Source: Blattabacterium cuenoti (lineage in GTDB: Bacteria; Bacteroidota; Bacteroidia; Flavobacteriales; Blattabacteriaceae). From it: DNA of 64,000 nt. The stretch is from the NCBI RefSeq assembly GCF_014251575.1, contig NZ_CP059191.1, positions 248,001-312,000 on the forward strand, written 5' to 3'. Both the position numbers and the translations under genes were made by a program. Positions 53,392 through 62,451 of the stretch are shown here, in pieces (the stretch's first letter is position 1; the number at the start of each line of letters is the position of its first letter). The notes under the pieces are model-generated. The model was not told where the DNA came from. It saw only the letters and a program-made list of their open reading frames with translations, and searched no databases.

Positions 53392-54903
53392 TTATTTTTT
53401 TCCTCCTTTTTCTGGACGCATTTGTGGAAAAAGTAAAACTTCTTGAATAGAGTTTTTTTGAGTAAGTAACATAATTAAACGATCTATTCCAATTCCAATC
53501 CCTGCAGTAGGAGGCATTCCAAATTCTAAAGCACGTATAAAATCTTGATCCACTGACATTGATTCATCTTTTGTGTTTTTTTCGGATAACTTCATTTGTT
53601 CTCGTAAACGATTAAGTTGATCTATAGGATCATTAAGTTCTGAATAAGCATTGGCAATTTCTTGACCATTGATAATAAGTTCAAAACGTTCTGATAAATT
53701 TTTTTTATGACGATGTCTTTTTGTTAAAGGACTCATTTCTACTGGATAATCAATAATGAAAGTAGGATTAATGTAATTCTTTTCGCATTTTTCTTCAAAA
53801 ATGTTCTCAATCAGTTTAGCTTTACTCATTTTTACATTTTCTTCTATATGCAATTTTTGACATACTTTTCTTAACTCCTCCTTTTCCATTTTTTCTAGAT
53901 CAAATCCTGTATATTTTTTAATAGAATCCAATATAGAAATACGGGGAAAAGGAATTTGAAAATTAATATGATTATTTTCTTTTTCTTGAAATTTATTCCA
54001 GATACACTCCATCAGTTTTTCTGTAAAATTCATCATCCAATAATAGTCTTTATATGCTATATAAAGCTCTAGTACAGTAAATTCTGGATTATGAATCCGA
54101 TCCATCCCCTCATTTCTGAAATTTCTAGAAAATTCATAGACCCCGTGAAATCCACCAATTATAAGTCTTTTCAAATAAAGTTCATTAGCTATACGTAAAT
54201 ACAATGGAATTCCTAGTGTGTTGTGATAAGTTTCAAAAGGACGAGCTATAGCTCCTCCAGGAATAGATTGTAGAATAGGTGTATCTACTTCTAGATAACC
54301 TTTATCATCCAAAAAATTTCTTATTTTCTGGATGATACGAGTACGTTTAAAGAAAATTTCTTTGACATGATCATTTACTATAAGATCTACATAACGCATA
54401 CGATAACGTTGTTCAGTATTGGAAAAAGCGTCATATGTTTTTTTATTTTTTTTATCTACTTTGACTTGTGGTAATGGTCGTATAGATTTGGATAACAAAG
54501 TTAATTTGTGAGCATAGATAGTGATTTCATTCATTTTCGTTTTAAATAAAAAACCTGTCACTCCAATAATATCTCCTATATCTATAAGTTTTTTTAAAAA
54601 AATATTGTAAGTATCCTCTTTCCCCATTTTATCCGAGTATAAATGATCTTGAGAAAAGTATATTTGTATACACCCCGTGTAATCTTTGATTTCTCCAAAA
54701 GAAGCTTTTCCTAAAATACGCAAACGCATTAAACGTCCGGCTATGCTAATAGTTTCTTTTTCTGTTTCTGTAAAATTTTTCAGTATATTACAAATGGGAT
54801 CTGTTACATTGTATTCATCTGATGGATAAGGGTTTATTCCTAGTAATTTTAGTTGATCTAATTTTTTTCTGCGTATGATTTGTTGTTCTGATAAATAGGA
54901 CAT
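53392..54903 (-). CDS. lysS: lysyl-tRNA synthetase (class II)
   Basis: Class IIb synthetase, 503 aa from ATG at 54903 (MSYLSEQQIIRRKKLDQL). A TTG at 54936 would add 11 poorly fitting residues. The OB-fold anticodon-binding domain (about 55-160, ISIAGRLMRLRILGKASFGE) is followed by motif 2 YEFSRNFRNEGMDRIHNPEF and motif 3 GIGIGIDRLIMLLT. The EPxxG-type NELYLKRLIIGG segment is present. Length is normal. Confidence 0.95.
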   Translation of the reverse strand: MSYLSEQQIIRRKKLDQLKLLGINPYPSDEYNVTDPICNILKNFTETEKETISIAGRLMRLRILGKASFGEIKDYTGCIQIYFSQDHLYSDKMGKEDTYNIFLKKLIDIGDIIGVTGFLFKTKMNEITIYAHKLTLLSKSIRPLPQVKVDKKNKKTYDAFSNTEQRYRMRYVDLIVNDHVKEIFFKRTRIIQKIRNFLDDKGYLEVDTPILQSIPGGAIARPFETYHNTLGIPLYLRIANELYLKRLIIGGFHGVYEFSRNFRNEGMDRIHNPEFTVLELYIAYKDYYWMMNFTEKLMECIWNKFQEKENNHINFQIPFPRISILDSIKKYTGFDLEKMEKEELRKVCQKLHIEENVKMSKAKLIENIFEEKCEKNYINPTFIIDYPVEMSPLTKRHRHKKNLSERFELIINGQEIANAYSELNDPIDQLNRLREQMKLSEKNTKDESMSVDQDFIRALEFGMPPTAGIGIGIDRLIMLLTQKNSIQEVLLFPQMRPEKGGKK

Positions 54904-54944
54904 AGATTGATTTGTGTATGGAACAAAAATGAACAAAACGAAGG

Positions 54945-54952
54945 TACATTTG
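54945..54952 (+). promoter_or_regulatory. -7 promoter box for lipB
   Basis: TACATTTG, matching TAnnTTTG, ends 30 bp before the lipB ATG in the divergent lysS/lipB gap. No -33 TTTG at the usual distance. Confidence 0.4.
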
Positions 54953-54982
54953 TTTATAATATTATATAAATTTTAAAAAACT

Positions 54983-55702
54983 ATGAAAAAAAAAATACTT
55001 TTTTTCGAAGACTTAGGAAAAAAAGAATATGAAGAAACTTGGAAATATCAGAAAAAATTATTTGATGATATTATTCAAAAAAAAGTAAAGAACATTTCTT
55101 ATCAAAAAGCAGGATATTTTCTATTTGTAGAGCACCCCCATGTATATACTATAGGAAAAAATGGAAAAAAAGATAATCATTTGTTGGTTTCATCAGATTT
55201 TTTAGAAAAAATAGATGCAACTTTTTATCAAACAGACAGAGGAGGTGATATCACTTACCATGGACCTGGACAATTGATAGGATATCCCATTCTAAATATG
55301 GATTATTTTTTTACGGATATTCATAAATACCTTCGTCTTTTAGAAGAAGTCATTATCCATTTTTTATGGAAAAATTATGGAATCAAGGGAGAACGAAAAA
55401 AAGGAAAAACAGGAGTATGGTTTCATGTAAAAAACGGAAAATCAAGAAAAATATGTGCAATAGGAATTAGAATGAGTCGTTGGGTAACCATGCACGGATT
55501 TGCTTTAAATGTCAATACCGATTTACGGTATTTCGATTATATTATTCCTTGTGGAATTTACGATCAAGAAGTAACTTCTTTGAAAAAAGAATTAAAAAAG
55601 AATGATATCTCTTTTCAAAAGGTAAAACGTATGGTAAAAAAATCTTTTCAAGAGATTTTCGATGTGGAATTCACACCTATGTCAAAAAAATTGGATCAAT
55701 AA
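54983..55702 (+). CDS. lipB: octanoyltransferase LipB
   Basis: Moves octanoate from ACP to the lipoyl domains of 2-oxoacid dehydrogenases or GcvH, 239 aa. Motifs: FLFVEHPHVYTIGKNGKKDN (about 48-67), the substrate loop DRGGDITYHGPGQLIGYPIL (about 88-107) and IIPCGIYDQEVTSLKKEL with the catalytic Cys. lipA is not in the window. Retention indicates that lipoylated complexes such as pyruvate dehydrogenase are kept. Confidence 0.94.
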   Translation: MKKKILFFEDLGKKEYEETWKYQKKLFDDIIQKKVKNISYQKAGYFLFVEHPHVYTIGKNGKKDNHLLVSSDFLEKIDATFYQTDRGGDITYHGPGQLIGYPILNMDYFFTDIHKYLRLLEEVIIHFLWKNYGIKGERKKGKTGVWFHVKNGKSRKICAIGIRMSRWVTMHGFALNVNTDLRYFDYIIPCGIYDQEVTSLKKELKKNDISFQKVKRMVKKSFQEIFDVEFTPMSKKLDQ

Positions 55703-55711
55703 ATTCATAAT

Positions 55712-57043
55712 TTATTTATGTATGGGTTCGGCTATCATAATTCCATCTTTGTCTATTTTTGTGATGATTACATCTTGTAATGTGTTTCTATATAATAAAT
55801 TGTATGAATTAAATGGAATCTTAGTTCTAATATAATTTTCTGTATACCCATATAAATATTCTTGATTTGTAGAATTATTTTCAAATAAAACGGTTTTCTT
55901 CGTATGGATTTGCCTTTCGCAAAAAAAACGATATTTTTTGTTTGAAAGATTTCTCAAGATTTGATTCCGTTTCCATTGTATTTTTTGAGATACATGTCCC
56001 TGTATAGTGATAGATTTTGTATTTGGTCGAGGAGAATAAGTAAATATGTGCAGAGATGAAATTTCTAATTTTTTCAAAAAATGATAAGTTTCCAAAAAAT
56101 GTTTATGTGTTTCTCCAGGAAACCCAACAATAACATCTGAACCTATATAAGCATCTGGGATGAAAAATCGTATTTTTTTTACTTTTTCTTGATAAAGTTC
56201 TCGTCTATAACGTCTCTGCATTTTTTTCAATATATCGTTGCTTCCAGATTGTAAAGGAATATGAAAATGAGGAACAAAATGTTTGCTTTTAGACAAAAAT
56301 TCAATACATTCATTTTTCAATAAATTAGGTTCTATAGAAGATAAACGTATTCTTCCTTTTTCTTTGATTTGATCTTCTATAGCTTGTATTAAATCAAAAA
56401 ATGTATACAAACGACGATTTTCTCCATATATTTTCTTTCCATAATCTCCAATATTGATACCTGTTAAAACTATTTCTTTCACTCCGTTTTGAAAAATAAA
56501 CCTAATATTTTTCAATATATTTTCCATACTCTCAGAACGAGAGGCTCCTCTTGATATAGGAATAATGCAATAGCTACACTTATAATCACATCCATCCTGG
56601 ATTTTTAAAAAAGAACGAGTTCTATCTCCAATAGAAAACGATGGAAAATAAACATTTTTTGTCTTTGTATTTGAAATAATTTTTGGGTGATCTTTTTTCA
56701 ATAATTCTCTATCAAGATAATCTATGATTTTGAATTTTTCGTCAGAACCTAAAACTAGATCAACTCCAACAATAGAAGAAACTTTTTTAGGATTCAGTTG
56801 AGCATAACATCCTATTGCTATAATAAAAGCTTGTGAATTTTGATTCATAGCAGAACGTACAATGTGCCTAAATTCAACTTCTGCATTTTCTGTAACAGAA
56901 CAACTATTGATTACATAAATATCTGCATAACTTTTGAAAGGAACATGTTGATAATATAATTTCGAAAATTTTCTTGCTATAGTAGAGGTCTCTGCGTAAT
57001 TGAGTTTACACCCCATTGTATAAAATGCTACTTTTTTTTTCAT
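55712..57043 (-). CDS. mtaB: tRNA (N6-threonylcarbamoyladenosine37-C2)-methylthiotransferase MtaB
   Basis: Radical SAM methylthiotransferase converting t6A37 to ms2t6A37, 443 aa. The N-terminal UPF0004 domain supplies three cluster cysteines (TMGCKLNYAET, INSCSVTENAE, AIGCYAQ). The radical SAM CxxxCxxC is QDGCDYKCSYCIIPISRG (about 149-166). A C-terminal TRAM-like domain follows. GCKLNYAET and overall length favour MtaB (YqeV type) over MiaB. The two [4Fe-4S] clusters would depend on carriers such as the Mrp protein in this window. Confidence 0.9.
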   Translation of the reverse strand: MKKKVAFYTMGCKLNYAETSTIARKFSKLYYQHVPFKSYADIYVINSCSVTENAEVEFRHIVRSAMNQNSQAFIIAIGCYAQLNPKKVSSIVGVDLVLGSDEKFKIIDYLDRELLKKDHPKIISNTKTKNVYFPSFSIGDRTRSFLKIQDGCDYKCSYCIIPISRGASRSESMENILKNIRFIFQNGVKEIVLTGINIGDYGKKIYGENRRLYTFFDLIQAIEDQIKEKGRIRLSSIEPNLLKNECIEFLSKSKHFVPHFHIPLQSGSNDILKKMQRRYRRELYQEKVKKIRFFIPDAYIGSDVIVGFPGETHKHFLETYHFLKKLEISSLHIFTYSPRPNTKSITIQGHVSQKIQWKRNQILRNLSNKKYRFFCERQIHTKKTVLFENNSTNQEYLYGYTENYIRTKIPFNSYNLLYRNTLQDVIITKIDKDGIMIAEPIHK

Positions 57044-57065
57044 TATTTTTGGTATAATGAAGAAA

Positions 57066-57108
57066 AGAGAAGAAAGGATCAGATGATCTTTATCTGATCC
57101 ACTTCTCT
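57066..57108 (-). terminator. stem-loop terminator after the peroxiredoxin gene
   Basis: GGATCAGAT (57076-57084) and ATCTGATCC (57092-57100) form a perfect 9 bp stem with a 7-base loop. It is extended by AGAGAAG (57066-57072) pairing with CTTCTCT (57102-57108) across a small internal loop. It overlaps the peroxiredoxin stop codon and is followed on the minus strand by a T-rich stretch rather than a clean T run. Confidence 0.65.
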
Positions 57109-57739
57109 AAGATGAAAAATAATCTACAATCCCACTATGACTAGCCTTCATAGCTTTTTTTCCTTTTGTCCAATTTGCTGGGCACACTTCTCCATTTTTT
57201 TCATAATATTGAAGAGCATCTATCATACGAATAGCTTCATGAACATTTCTTCCTAAAGGAAAATCATTAATTAAAAAATGTCGTATAATACTTTCTTTAT
57301 CTATTAAAAACAATCCTCTGTAAGCAATCAGTTCTCCCGTTGCTTCTTTAAATCCTTCATCATGATTGCAAATCCAATCTCCAGACAAAACTCCATAGTT
57401 ATGAGATATGGTTTTATTAATATCAGAAACAATAGGGTAGGTCACACCAGATATTCCCCCTTTTTCTTTTGGAATCTGCAACCAAGCCCAATGAGATTGT
57501 TCTGTGTCCGTAGATACAGCAATAATTTGTACATTTCTAGTCTCAAAATCCTTCATTTTTTCTTGAAATGCATAAATTTCTGTGGGGCATACAAAAGTAA
57601 AATCTTTAGGGTAGAAAAAAAGCAAAACATACTTTATTCCATAAAATTGTTCTAAAGTGAAATTTTGTACAATATCTTTTCCATTTAATACCGCACTAGC
57701 CGTAAAATTAGGCGCTTTTCTTGAAATTAATGTCTTCAT
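57107..57739 (-). CDS. 2-Cys peroxiredoxin (AhpC/Prx type)
   Basis: Thiol peroxidase reducing H2O2 and organic peroxides, 210 aa from ATG at 57739 (MKTLISRKAPNFTASAV). A longer frame would overlap dnaG. The peroxidatic Cys is in FVCPTEIYAFQ (about 48-58) and the resolving Cys in GEVCPANWTKG (about 182-192). This is the typical 2-Cys form that works as dimers or decamers. It lies 53 bp after dnaG on the same strand and is followed by a strong hairpin. Confidence 0.93.
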   Translation of the reverse strand: MKTLISRKAPNFTASAVLNGKDIVQNFTLEQFYGIKYVLLFFYPKDFTFVCPTEIYAFQEKMKDFETRNVQIIAVSTDTEQSHWAWLQIPKEKGGISGVTYPIVSDINKTISHNYGVLSGDWICNHDEGFKEATGELIAYRGLFLIDKESIIRHFLINDFPLGRNVHEAIRMIDALQYYEKNGEVCPANWTKGKKAMKASHSGIVDYFSS

Positions 57740-57792
57740 TTTTCGCAAGTTTATATGCACGAATTTACCAAAAAAATTATTATAGAAAAAAA

Positions 57793-59622
57793 TCACACAT
57801 ATCTATGTAACTTTTTATGAATTTCATTTTTTATATTTGTTAAATACATGATTTTTTTGAGAAAAGATTTTTTATCATCATCTTTTGTTAGATGATGATG
57901 AATGATTTCTTTTTTAATTAATTTTGAAATATATAAAGATCTATATCTTAATAAAAGATCCATTATATATTGATCTATGTGATCTTCGTGAGAAGAAACT
58001 TGTATTCCTTTTTTATCCCATTTGGATAATAAATAAATTTTTTGATTTACTTTATCATTAAATTCATTCAAATGACCTTTTTTTTCCTTTTGTAAACAAA
58101 TTTTATCAAATATTTCTTGATTCTTATTCAAAGAAAAACGTAAATTCCAATATTTGAAAGTATGCAATATCTCTTCGAAAACTGTTGTGTTGCATTTTTC
58201 TTTTTTTATTATTTTATTTCCATGATTTAAAATCAATTGAATCAATTTTTCTTCAAGAATAAGAAGAGTGTTTTGATTCTTTTTTTTACTATGAATTGCT
58301 TTAACCTTAGGAAGTATTTTTCTGTTTTTTTTGTTTATTCTTTCCAATTCATGAATTAGAATTTCTTGACGAATTTGTAGCATTTTGGATGCTTCTTGCA
58401 AGTATAATTCTTTTTGAAGAACATTGGATATTTTTGAAATACTATTCAAAATGTTTAAAACCAAAAATGATTTTTTAATGGGATCATCTTGATGAAATTT
58501 TTCATATATTTTTTGTTTAAAAGAAACAAAATTATAACTTTTTTTCGCTAAAAAATCTCTTAATTGAGAGATAGAATACTTTTTAGATATAGAATCTGGA
58601 TCTTCTCCGTTAGAAATAAATAATATACGTAAATTCATTCCTTGTTCCAGGATCATATTAATTCCTCTTAAAGAGGCTTGAATTCCAGAACGATCTCCAT
58701 CATAAAAAAGAACAATATTTTTTGTAAATTTTTTGATCAATAGTATTTGATCGACAGTCAATGAAATTCCAGAAGAAGAAACCACATTTTTGATTCCAGA
58801 TTGATGTAAAGAAAGAACATCTGTATATCCTTCCACTAAATAACAAAGATCTTCTTTGATAATATTTTTTTTAGATTGATATAATCCATATAGAATTTTA
58901 CTTTTTTGAAAGATATCGCTTTCGGATGAATTAATATATTTAGAATAACTATAATCAATATTCCTACCACCAAAACCTATCACCCTTCCTGATAAATTAT
59001 GGATTGGAAACATCACACGTTGACGAAAACAATCAAAAAAATTATTATAATATTTACTGAAAACAGTAACCCCAGATTTTTTGAGATCCCGTATTTTAAA
59101 TCCTTTTTCTAAGGCTTGTTTTGTAAACAAACTCCAAGAAAGAGGGGCATAACCTAATTCAAATTTATGAATAATTTTCATATTAAAACCTCTTTTTTGA
59201 ATTAAATAATTGAATCCATTTTTCTGTCCCTCTTTAGTAAAAAACAATTGATTTATGAAAAAACGTTTTGCATAATCTTGTATCAAGTATAATTTTTCAT
59301 GTTCTTCATGGTCTATTTTACTAAATTTTTCTGTATAATCAATTTTAATATCATATTTTTTAGCAAGATAACATAATGATTCTACATAAGTAGAATGTTC
59401 GTGTTCCATAAGAAAAGTAATAATATTTCCACCTTTTCCAGAGCTGAAATCTTTCCATATTTTTTTTGTAGGAGAAACTATAAAAGAAGGTGTTTTTTCA
59501 TTAGAAAATGGACTAAGTCCTCTATAATTTAGACCACTTTTTTTTAACTCTACAAAATCTCCAATCACATCTTCGATACAAGAAACAGAAAGTATTTTTT
59601 TTATAGTTTTTTTAGAAATCAT
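57793..59622 (-). CDS. dnaG: DNA primase DnaG, without zinc-finger ligands
   Basis: Makes RNA primers at replication forks, 609 aa. The N-terminal domain aligns with the CHC2 zinc finger, but all four ligands are replaced: S37 and S40 in GLSPFSNEKTPSF, and D58 and S61 in IWKDFSSGKGGNI. The catalytic core has GRVIGFGGRNI, the Toprim Glu motif VEGYTDVLSLHQSG and FYDGDRSGIQASLRG. A C-terminal helicase-binding region follows and is AT-driven and Lys-rich. From memory, other Flavobacteriia share the zinc-site loss, so it may be lineage-wide rather than decay. The start overlaps the rpe stop. Confidence 0.93.
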   Translation of the reverse strand: MISKKTIKKILSVSCIEDVIGDFVELKKSGLNYRGLSPFSNEKTPSFIVSPTKKIWKDFSSGKGGNIITFLMEHEHSTYVESLCYLAKKYDIKIDYTEKFSKIDHEEHEKLYLIQDYAKRFFINQLFFTKEGQKNGFNYLIQKRGFNMKIIHKFELGYAPLSWSLFTKQALEKGFKIRDLKKSGVTVFSKYYNNFFDCFRQRVMFPIHNLSGRVIGFGGRNIDYSYSKYINSSESDIFQKSKILYGLYQSKKNIIKEDLCYLVEGYTDVLSLHQSGIKNVVSSSGISLTVDQILLIKKFTKNIVLFYDGDRSGIQASLRGINMILEQGMNLRILFISNGEDPDSISKKYSISQLRDFLAKKSYNFVSFKQKIYEKFHQDDPIKKSFLVLNILNSISKISNVLQKELYLQEASKMLQIRQEILIHELERINKKNRKILPKVKAIHSKKKNQNTLLILEEKLIQLILNHGNKIIKKEKCNTTVFEEILHTFKYWNLRFSLNKNQEIFDKICLQKEKKGHLNEFNDKVNQKIYLLSKWDKKGIQVSSHEDHIDQYIMDLLLRYRSLYISKLIKKEIIHHHLTKDDDKKSFLKKIMYLTNIKNEIHKKLHRYV

Positions 59623-60284
59623 GACAAATCATTATTACAAAATTTCATTCTATGAATAATTTTTTTTGGATTAGAATTAGAAAAAATAGTAGTTCCTGCT
59701 ACTAATATATCTGCTCCATTTTTGAATAACAAGGAAGCATTTTCTAAATTAATCCCTCCATCAACTTCTATGAGAGCAGAAGAATCTTTTTTTAAAATTA
59801 AATCTTTAGTATCTTCTAATTTTTGATATGTTTGTCTAATAAATTTCTGTCCACTAGAACCAGGATTAACACTCATTAATAAAACAAAGTCTATATCTTT
59901 AATAAGATCTTGTAAAAGAAAAATCGGAGTATGCGGATTCACAGCTACACCTACCTTCATTCCATATTCCTTAATAGAATAAATAGTTTTGTTTAAGTGA
60001 ATACAAGCTTCATAATGAACGTGTAAATGATCTGCTCCACAATTTTTAAATTGTTCAATATATAGATATGGTTGTAATATCATTAAATGAACATCTATAG
60101 GTTTATTAGCGTATTTTTTTACATATTTAGTAAACAAAGATCCAAAAGAAATATTAGAAACAAAAGAGGTATCCATAATATCAATATGGAACCAATCTGC
60201 TTCACTTTCATTCAGCATTTCTATATCACGATGTAAAAAAGCTAAATTAGCTGAAAGTAAGGATGGAGCTATAATTTTTTTCAT
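59619..60284 (-). CDS. rpe: ribulose-phosphate 3-epimerase
   Basis: Interconverts ribulose-5-phosphate and xylulose-5-phosphate, 221 aa. TIM-barrel motifs: APSLLSANLAFLHRDIEML (about 6-24), FHIDIMDTSFVSNISFG, DVHLMILQP, HVHYEAC, VNPGSSGQKFI and EVDGGINLENA. It supplies xylulose-5-phosphate to the transketolase encoded at the start of the window. ATGA overlap with dnaG. Confidence 0.95.
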   Translation of the reverse strand: MKKIIAPSLLSANLAFLHRDIEMLNESEADWFHIDIMDTSFVSNISFGSLFTKYVKKYANKPIDVHLMILQPYLYIEQFKNCGADHLHVHYEACIHLNKTIYSIKEYGMKVGVAVNPHTPIFLLQDLIKDIDFVLLMSVNPGSSGQKFIRQTYQKLEDTKDLILKKDSSALIEVDGGINLENASLLFKNGADILVAGTTIFSNSNPKKIIHRMKFCNNDLS

Positions 60285-60334
60285 ATTTATATATTTAGAT
60301 AGGATTTAGAAGCGTAAGCGTTTTCTAGAGATAT

Positions 60335-61135
60335 TTATGAAATCATAGTTTCACTAATTCCAGTATTAGAAAAACCACCGTCATGATACAAATTTTGCAT
60401 CGTTACTTTTCTTGTTAAATCTGAAAAAAGTGTAATTATATAGTTAGCACAATCTTGTGCTGAAGCGTTTCCTAATGGAGATATTTTTTCTGAAAAAATA
60501 AAAAATTTATTAAAACCTTTGATGGCTTTTGCTGCTCTTGTGAGACTAGGAGATTGTGATACAGTATTAACCCTTACCTTTTCTTTGATCCCCCAATGAT
60601 AACCAAAATTACGTGTAATACTTTCTAAATAAGACTTATAGTCAGACATATCTCCATAATGTGGAAAACTTCGTTGAGAAGCAATATATGTTAGAGCTAC
60701 AATAGAACCCCACCTATTCATCGCTTTTTTATTCCAAGCCGTTTGCATAATCTTATGATAAGAGACAGCAGATATTTCCCATCCTTTTCTTAAAAACTCA
60801 TAATTCAAAGATGGATAAGTCAATCCTTTTCGTATATTTATAGACATAGCTATAGAATGCAATAAAAAATCTATTTTTCCTCCAAAATGATCTAATGTTT
60901 TTTCAAACAAAATATTAAGATCTGATATGGAAGTGGCGTCTGCTGGAATTACCATAGATTTTGTTTTATGAGATAATTCATGAATTTTTCCAATTCTTAA
61001 AGAAGCTGGTGTATTAGTTAGTACAAAAGCCGCTTTTTCTTCATAAGCACGTTCCGCAACCTTCCAAGCAATAGAATTTTCATCCAAGGCACCAAATATA
61101 ATTCCTTTTTTTCCTTTCAATAGATTGTAATACAT
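60335..61135 (-). CDS. fabI: enoyl-[acyl-carrier-protein] reductase (NADH) FabI
   Basis: SDR-family enzyme doing the last reduction of fatty acid elongation, 266 aa. The N-terminal cofactor region is GKKGIIFGALDENSIAWKVA (about 8-27), typical of FabI's modified glycine motif. The catalytic Tyr/Lys arrangement is visible in TYIASQRSFPHYGDMSDYK, a Y-x9-Y-x6-K pattern. LGNASAQDCANYI is also diagnostic. A single FabI implies triclosan-type sensitivity as a family property. metK lies 25 bp upstream on the same strand. Confidence 0.94.
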   Translation of the reverse strand: MYYNLLKGKKGIIFGALDENSIAWKVAERAYEEKAAFVLTNTPASLRIGKIHELSHKTKSMVIPADATSISDLNILFEKTLDHFGGKIDFLLHSIAMSINIRKGLTYPSLNYEFLRKGWEISAVSYHKIMQTAWNKKAMNRWGSIVALTYIASQRSFPHYGDMSDYKSYLESITRNFGYHWGIKEKVRVNTVSQSPSLTRAAKAIKGFNKFFIFSEKISPLGNASAQDCANYIITLFSDLTRKVTMQNLYHDGGFSNTGISETMIS

Positions 61136-61160
61136 AGTTAAAATATTTAACTAAAAATAC

Positions 61161-62423
61161 CTATTTTTTGAATTTAATATTAAAAATGTCCTTTATAACA
61201 GGTAAATAATCCAACTTTTCCCATGTAAAAAGTTCTACTTCTTGTTTTTTTGGATTTCCTTCTATATCCAAAAAAAACTTATATACTTTTCTTGGAGTTT
61301 TTCCCATATGTCCATACACAGATGTTTCTTCATACATTGGTTGACGCAATTTTAATCTTTTTTCTATAGCATAAGGACGTAAATCAAAAATTTGATTTAT
61401 ATTCGACGCAATTTTTTCATCATCTATCTTTGATTGACCATAGGTATTGACAAAAATACCAATCGGTTCTGAAATTCCTACTGCATAGGATATTTGTATC
61501 AGTAATTCATCTGAAATTCCTGCTGCAACAAGGTTTTTAGCTATATGTCTAGCGGCATAAGCACCAGATCTGTCCATTTTAGATGGATCCTTTCCAGAAA
61601 AAGCTCCTCCTCCATGAGATCCTCTTCCTCCATAAGTATCCACGATAATCTTTCTTCCAGTCAGTCCAGTATCTCCATGAGGTCCTCCAGTGACAAATTT
61701 TCCTGTAGAATTAATGTAATATTTTGTTCTATCTGTAAATAATTTTTTTACATTTTTTGATCGTATGTTATTCTTCACTCTTGGAATCAAAATGTTTATA
61801 ACATCCTGAACAATACGTTGATGCATTCTTTCTTTCGTATCAAATTCATCATGCTGAGTTGAAATCACTATAGAGTGAATATGCACCGGTACATTTTTGT
61901 TCGAATATTCCAAAGTGACTTGCGATTTTGCATCTGGACGTAAGTAAGTCATTTTTTCTCCTTCATTTCGAATCGATGAAAGTTCTCTTAATAGATGATG
62001 AGAGATCTCTAATGTTAAAGGCATATAATTTTCAGTCTCTTTCACAGCATAACCAAATACTATACATTGATCTCCAGATACTTGATTTTCTTTTTTTGAT
62101 CTTTTAATTCCCTCTAATAGATCCAAAGACTGTTCTTGAATAGAAGAAATAATTCCACAAGAATCTGCATTGAATCTATATTCATTTTTGGTATATCCTA
62201 TTTTTCTAAGGATATTACGAGCTATTTTTTGAACATTCACCCAAGTTTTAGAATTGACTTCTCCAGCTAATATAATTTGTCCAGTGGTCACTAAAGTTTC
62301 TATAGCTACTTTTGCATCTGGATCAGACGCTAGAAAATGATCTAATATAGAGTCCGATATTTGGTCTGAAATTTTATCAGGATGACCTTCTGAAACAGAT
62401 TCGCTGGTAAATAAATAAGCCAT
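61161..62423 (-). CDS. metK: S-adenosylmethionine synthetase
   Basis: Makes SAM from methionine and ATP for the many methyltransferases in this window (RsmH, RsmG, TrmD, RlmB), 420 aa. Motifs: SEGHPDKISDQISDSILDHF (about 11-30), SGDQCIVFGYA in place of the common GAGDQGLMFGYA, and GRGSHGGGAFSGKDPSKMDR. Length is normal for Bacteroidota. The altered nucleotide motif (V-S-G-D-Q-C) keeps the Asp and Gln. Confidence 0.95.
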   Translation of the reverse strand: MAYLFTSESVSEGHPDKISDQISDSILDHFLASDPDAKVAIETLVTTGQIILAGEVNSKTWVNVQKIARNILRKIGYTKNEYRFNADSCGIISSIQEQSLDLLEGIKRSKKENQVSGDQCIVFGYAVKETENYMPLTLEISHHLLRELSSIRNEGEKMTYLRPDAKSQVTLEYSNKNVPVHIHSIVISTQHDEFDTKERMHQRIVQDVINILIPRVKNNIRSKNVKKLFTDRTKYYINSTGKFVTGGPHGDTGLTGRKIIVDTYGGRGSHGGGAFSGKDPSKMDRSGAYAARHIAKNLVAAGISDELLIQISYAVGISEPIGIFVNTYGQSKIDDEKIASNINQIFDLRPYAIEKRLKLRQPMYEETSVYGHMGKTPRKVYKFFLDIEGNPKKQEVELFTWEKLDYLPVIKDIFNIKFKK

Positions 62424-62451
62424 TTTTTTAGGACTGAGCTATTTAAATTAA

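Noticed and set aside
61135..61153. Inverted repeat TAGTTAAA-ATA-TTTAACTA between metK and fabI
   Set aside because: Eight-base perfect arms, but almost all A/T and without a following T run. Chance is likely, and I could not assign a function.
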